From positions 1,106,295 through 1,170,294 of the forward strand of contig QKMZ01000006.1 in the NCBI GenBank assembly GCA_003242885.1: a stretch of DNA of 64,000 nt, in the 5' to 3' direction. The DNA is from Candidatus Melainabacteria bacterium. Lineage in GTDB: Bacteria > Cyanobacteriota > Vampirovibrionia > Obscuribacterales > Obscuribacteraceae. The notes beneath the pieces were generated by a model that was given only the letters and a program-made list of their open reading frames with translations, was not told the origin of the DNA and made no database searches. A program made the position numbers and the translations under genes. Of this stretch, positions 60,921-64,000 are shown in pieces (the stretch's first letter is position 1; the number at the start of each line of letters is the position of its first letter).

Positions 60921-61396
60921 CTATTCTTAAAACAGTTCTTTTGGGGCGGCAGTCGATTACTTGCTGTCTGTCCGTTTTTCGACGTTATTGTCGAAATCAC
61001 GATTGGCTGGTTTGATTGTTAGGAAAACGGTTAACTAGCTCGAATCACTCGCCGATGTAATGTACTGCTTGCTGCGATGGCAAGAGCGTGTTACTTGCAA
61101 GTGGGCGATCACCTTCAGGCTGGCGCTAACTATTCCGACTTGATGGGTGAGAAGATTGCTGACGAAGATTGTTTAGACGGAGAATTCGGAACCAAGTGGT
61201 GTCTCTAGTTGACGGTTGACGATGCCACCATATTTAATGCCTGCATTCTAAGAGCGAACGTCTGAAAGTCTAATAAGCATGGGCGCGTCGCCGCGCCCAA
61301 ACGGCTCTCCGAACCGCCCGTGCGAGTTTCTCCGCAAGCGGCTCAAGTGACCTGCACCATTTAGTTGTTCCACGTCAAGCAGACAATTCTTGCCAG
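60921..61396. other. Gene-poor boundary with mobile-element-type hairpins
   Basis: 476 bases. It holds a TTTCGAC/GTCGAAA stem (60977-60996) and a short open frame (61077-61208, 43 residues, no recognisable family or ribosome site). Near the Rhs side lie the hairpins listed at 61281-61356. Confidence 0.4.
61281..61356 (-). repeat. Hairpin pair resembling intron- or IS-flanking structure
   Basis: GGGCGCG-TCGC-CGCGCCC (61281-61298) is a perfect 7-bp stem. The following segment, read on the minus strand, goes GAGCCGCTTGCGGAGAAAC then CGCACGGGCGGTTC, a GAGCCG...CGGTTC stem of the kind I associate with group II intron-related elements. No reverse transcriptase is present, so if correct it is only a remnant. 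Confidence 0.3.
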
Positions 61397-61897
61397 TCAT
61401 TCGTTTTTTTTCTGGAATCCATTGAATGCTGGCAGTGTGAGATCATCCAGCCACTTCCTAACGCTCTTGCTTGTCGCAAGCTTAGGGCATAGGATGCTGC
61501 ATTGCGAAAATACACGATCTAAATATTCGCTCGACGTAATGACCAATTCGTTGACAGAGACTGTCGTTGAAACTCCCTTAATCGAGGGATCTCTCCATTT
61601 GACGGCTGTGATTTCAACCACATCGCTTTTGTCAACGAATTCCAGTTTCCACGTCCACATGAATTTCGGATCTACAAGCGAACCACTAATCTGTTTCTCT
61701 TTGAGATCGATGGCAATTGCTTTAAGCTGTCTTGCAAAACCAAGAATCGGGACGTAAAGTGTGAAGTCAGCATCGTTTGCGATGAAGATTTGAGTGCCAG
61801 AAAAAGCATTGAAATAGATAGCGTCTGACCAGATTTCTTCGTCGCAATCCAGTTCACATGTTTTTAGATCTATATTTTTATAATCAAGAATGATCAT
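61397..61897 (-). CDS. Presumed immunity protein for the adjacent Rhs toxin
   Basis: 166 residues, acidic, mostly strand-like with no signal peptide or membrane segment: IILDYKNIDLKTCELDCDEE, ADFTLYVPILGFARQL, WTWKLEFVDKSDVVEITAVKW. No family recognised. It starts 14 bases after the stop of the Rhs end on the same strand. This position, size and acidity are those of immunity genes of polymorphic Rhs toxins, which bind and neutralise the C-terminal toxin in the producing cell. The assignment is by context. Confidence 0.55.
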   Translation of the reverse strand: MIILDYKNIDLKTCELDCDEEIWSDAIYFNAFSGTQIFIANDADFTLYVPILGFARQLKAIAIDLKEKQISGSLVDPKFMWTWKLEFVDKSDVVEITAVKWRDPSIKGVSTTVSVNELVITSSEYLDRVFSQCSILCPKLATSKSVRKWLDDLTLPAFNGFQKKNE

Positions 61898-61911
61898 ACA
61901 TGCGTGCCATC

Positions 61912-62910
61912 TTAAGGAAGACCCGGGTATGCCGTTATAATTTTGTTTACGACACCGAGATTATTGGTTGTGACAACCGTTACGTCAAAAGTCTGATATG
62001 GAAATCTAAAACCACCGGGCCACACCAGTCCCACTGGAGCGTGGTTGCTAACCTCACGCCCTGTTTGCAATTCGACATCAACTAAATAATAGGCGCCAGT
62101 ATAAACGTCTTGTCTGCTATGCGTTGAAGTCGGTCCATGGCTGCAAAGGACGTCTTTTAAGATTCTATCAATGAATTGGGCTTTCCATGCATCAGGGTAC
62201 CAAGTTGATTGCGGCTCGTCATTTTTTCCCCATGGAAATACGCCTGGACCATGGTCATTTGTTATATGGATTCGTCCAAAGTTTGCATCTCCCTCTTCAA
62301 GTTCAAATTTTTTGCATTTGGTGCAAGTGATTATGCCGAGTGTCGGTTTCATTCCGCTGGGATCAACATTAGAAATGGGATCTAGCCAAGCATAGGCATA
62401 TACGTTGTCACCTCCATCTTCTCGGATTGGATCGCGATTTATGAATCTTCCGATTACAGAGTTGTACGGTCTTGTTAACGTAAAATTCAAACCGCTTCGT
62501 GAATGATAAAAATAGCCCGCGTATCGATATTCTGAATCAGATGATCCTTGAATTTTGAAGGAATTCCCAAATGGATCATATGAATATTCAGCGAGAATGG
62601 CTCCCATCGCGTCAGTTAATGTTCTGATTGAACCAAGTTTGTCCCTGGTGTAAAAAACTGAATTCGAACCTACCTTTTGCCCAAGGTGGCAGAGCTTGCT
62701 TACGATGTTTCCCGATGCGTCTCTTTCCTCGCAGCGTGTCAAATTTGACCAAACAAATATTCTGGTTGTTGGTGTACCAGCAGTGGTTTCGATGATTGCC
62801 GCGCGACGTCCCGAGCAGTCATACGTGAATTCAGTCTTATTCCCCGATCCTGGGTAATCAATCTGTCTTCTACCCTTTGCACTGCCAATGGTGCTAAAAG
62901 AAAGTTGACG
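61912..62910 (-). pseudogene. Orphan Rhs C-terminal end (core + toxin tip), 5' truncated
   Basis: Open frame of 333 codons without its natural start; a TAG at 62911-62913 closes it upstream. It begins with YD-type repeat sequence (QIDYPGSGNKTEFTYDCSGRRAAIIE), passes VFYTRDKLGSIRTLTDAMG and YSYDPFGN, and ends the core with YRYAGYFYHSRSGLNFTLTRPYNSVIGRF, VYAYAWLDPISNVDPSG: the Rhs core signature. About 140 residues of non-core tip follow (TCTKCKK, DHGPGVFPWG, YPDAWKAQFIDRIL), presumably a toxin of unrecognised type. TTG 62742 could start a shortened product. Full Rhs proteins exceed 1000 residues, so this is a displaced tip or remnant. Confidence 0.75.
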
Positions 62911-62933
62911 CTAGGCTTTCCGGCGTCAACTTT
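62901..62933. terminator. Strong hairpin at the Rhs truncation point
   Basis: AAAGTTGACGC and GCGTCAACTTT, perfect 11-bp arms with an 11-base loop; on the minus strand it is followed by CTTTT. It coincides with the loss of the Rhs frame, so it may be a terminator of inserted DNA or the end of a mobile element. Confidence 0.6.
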
Positions 62934-62986
62934 CCCTTGTTCAAAAAATGCTTGTATTGTCATTGTATACTGGTTGAGAAAACCGG

Positions 62987-63346
62987 CTATTCATCAGAAT
63001 CTCCTTGATCTTCGTTTTTCAGATTGAACATCCTTACAAATTCATTGGTGATCATCTGCATAGGTTCACGAAGTCTTTCCACATCAACTACAACATAACC
63101 AAATGTTGTGTCATTTTTCCCAGAATGATTCGCTAGTTTTTTCAACACCACATACGAGAGTGATAAGCGCTCCGCAACTGTCAAAAACGTTCGGCGTAGA
63201 TCGTGAAGTATGAAAGGACAGTTTGCCTTTGCTCCGACTCCCTTAATGACTTGATCGGAATCAACCATGGGGCGCTTCCCTCCGCGTCCAGGGAAAACAA
63301 ACTCGCAATTGGTTCTGGCAAGATACCGGCGGTGAGTGTCCGTCCG
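62987..63346 (-). pseudogene. Tyrosine recombinase (phage-type integrase), C-terminal remnant
   Basis: An open frame of 120 codons. It reads CEFVFPGRGGKRPMVDSDQV, then FILHDLRRTFLTVAERL (the H-x-x-R motif), LANHSGKNDTTFGYVVVDVERLREPMQ with the presumed catalytic Tyr. N-terminal domains and the first Arg box are missing; a TAA at 63347-63349 ends the upstream extension just beside the IS66 region. Probably broken by insertion or deletion; not expected to be active. ATG 63268 could start a 93-residue product but lacks the catalytic Arg I. Confidence 0.75.
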
Positions 63347-63410
63347 TTACTTCACGTGGTAGCGGAAAAATTGGCGATCTGATTTCCTAAGAGCATGTCC
63401 AGCTGAGGAC

Positions 63411-64000
63411 TTATTGTCCCTGAGGTGGCGACCAATTCTGAGGAAGCAGTTGTTGAAGTTCGGTTGTTTTCAATCCATTGATGCGCGCCAGAACCTCGGC
63501 GTACCAATCGACGGGGTTGATTCCGTTACATTTTGCCGTGGCAATAAAGGAGAGATGAATGGCGATGGCTTTAGCGCCTGCATCGGAGCCTGCGAACAGA
63601 GAATTCTTCCTCACAAGAACCCAGCACTTGATTGCGCGTTCGGCCTCGTTGTTATCGATAGCAATGTCGGGGTTTTTGAGAAATCTTGTCAGGGCTCGCC
63701 AGTGCTTGGTGGTGTAATTGATCGCCTTCATCAGCTCATGAGTAGGATTAAACTTAGCCTTTGCGCCAACGATGATCTTTCTGAGAAGCTTGATGAGCGG
63801 CTTCGACTTTCTGCGTCGCATTGCCAGTCTGAAAGCAGGAGGCTCATCCTTTATGTCCCTCTCAATTTGATAGAGCTGCCCGTACACATCGAGAACGGCG
63901 CTGCGAACATTCTGCTCGGTGAACTCGGCTTCAAAATACTTACGCCGCGAGTGAGCGTTGCAGCCGGCTTCTATTCTCCGCCCATCTTGGTACAACGCAT
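63411..64000 (-). mobile_element. IS66-family transposase, C-terminal part (runs off window)
   Basis: An open frame of 196 codons to the window edge, 3' end included. AGCNAHSRRKYFEAEF, LYQIERDI, the DDE-domain end NPDIAIDNNEAERAIKCWVLVRKNSLFAGSDAGAKAIAIHLSFIATAKCNGINPVDWYAEVL and the short tail LLPQNWSPPQGQ match TnpC (ORF3) of IS66. The last catalytic Glu is in NNEAERA. The upstream part lies outside. The terminal inverted repeat should lie between 63347 and 63410 but I could not define it. Confidence 0.9.

Noticed and set aside
61077..61208. 43-residue open frame in the boundary region
   Set aside because: No ribosome site, promoter or recognisable family; mentioned only within the intergenic entry.

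Overview
The window comes from a diderm bacterium of moderate GC. It carries lipid A genes (lpxB, an MsbA-type flippase), a TolC outer-membrane channel and an OmpH/Skp-like chaperone. Dense rsmA-ispE-nth and secG-ubiE-lpxB-msbA strings sit next to many secreted TPR proteins, pseudopilins and sensor kinases of unusual build. No photosynthesis gene is visible. This combination recalls non-photosynthetic relatives of Cyanobacteria (Vampirovibrionia/Melainabacteria, Obscuribacterales-like), but that assignment is inference from gene style; no rRNA gene is present to test it.

Layout. 1-3420: housekeeping string (CorC-type end, rsmA, ispE, nth). 3423-6785: DUF4239 membrane protein, PlsC-like acyltransferase, and a secreted protein with a paralogue at 26455. 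6808-11516 (minus): ABC-HlyD-TolC export operon. 11728-15838 (minus): three-gene signalling operon coding for a receiver-HTH-zinc knuckle-Ser/Thr kinase fusion, a RedB-like membrane thioredoxin, and a six-TM PAS histidine kinase whose phospho-acceptor His is Asn. 16015-22199: membrane protein, 1210-residue SF2 helicase with a hydrophobic segment, TPR protein, Skp-like protein. 22318-31951: small mixed genes, including a 43-residue protein with 14 Cys, a TerB-like protein, rhodanese, a Gln/Pro/Met-rich secreted protein, thioesterase, DUF2252, EF-hand protein, a stand-alone degenerate receiver, ChaB and a zinc alcohol dehydrogenase. 31948-35687 (minus): pseudopilin operon. 36031-48654: TPR proteins, two acyl-CoA ligases, CutA, a deoxyribosyltransferase/formylglutamate-hydrolase-like fusion, a DUF3465 lipoprotein. 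48698-55675: SixA, RuvX, ClC channel, and two paralogous PAS histidine kinases with degenerate N-terminal receivers. 56025-60068: secG-ubiE-lpxB-msbA. 60921-64000: accessory tip with an orphan Rhs toxin end, its presumed immunity gene, an integrase remnant and an IS66 transposase running off the edge.

How the genes work together. The clearest theme is signal transduction built from degraded two-component parts: three receiver domains without the Asp, one kinase without the His, and one intact receiver fused to a Hanks kinase. The three-gene operon at 11728-15838 is my best candidate for an undescribed system: a membrane redox or ligand sensor that may act on a response regulator whose output is Ser/Thr phosphorylation. 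A histidine-phosphatase (SixA) gene lies near the two intact kinases. No tRNA, rRNA or CRISPR array was seen.
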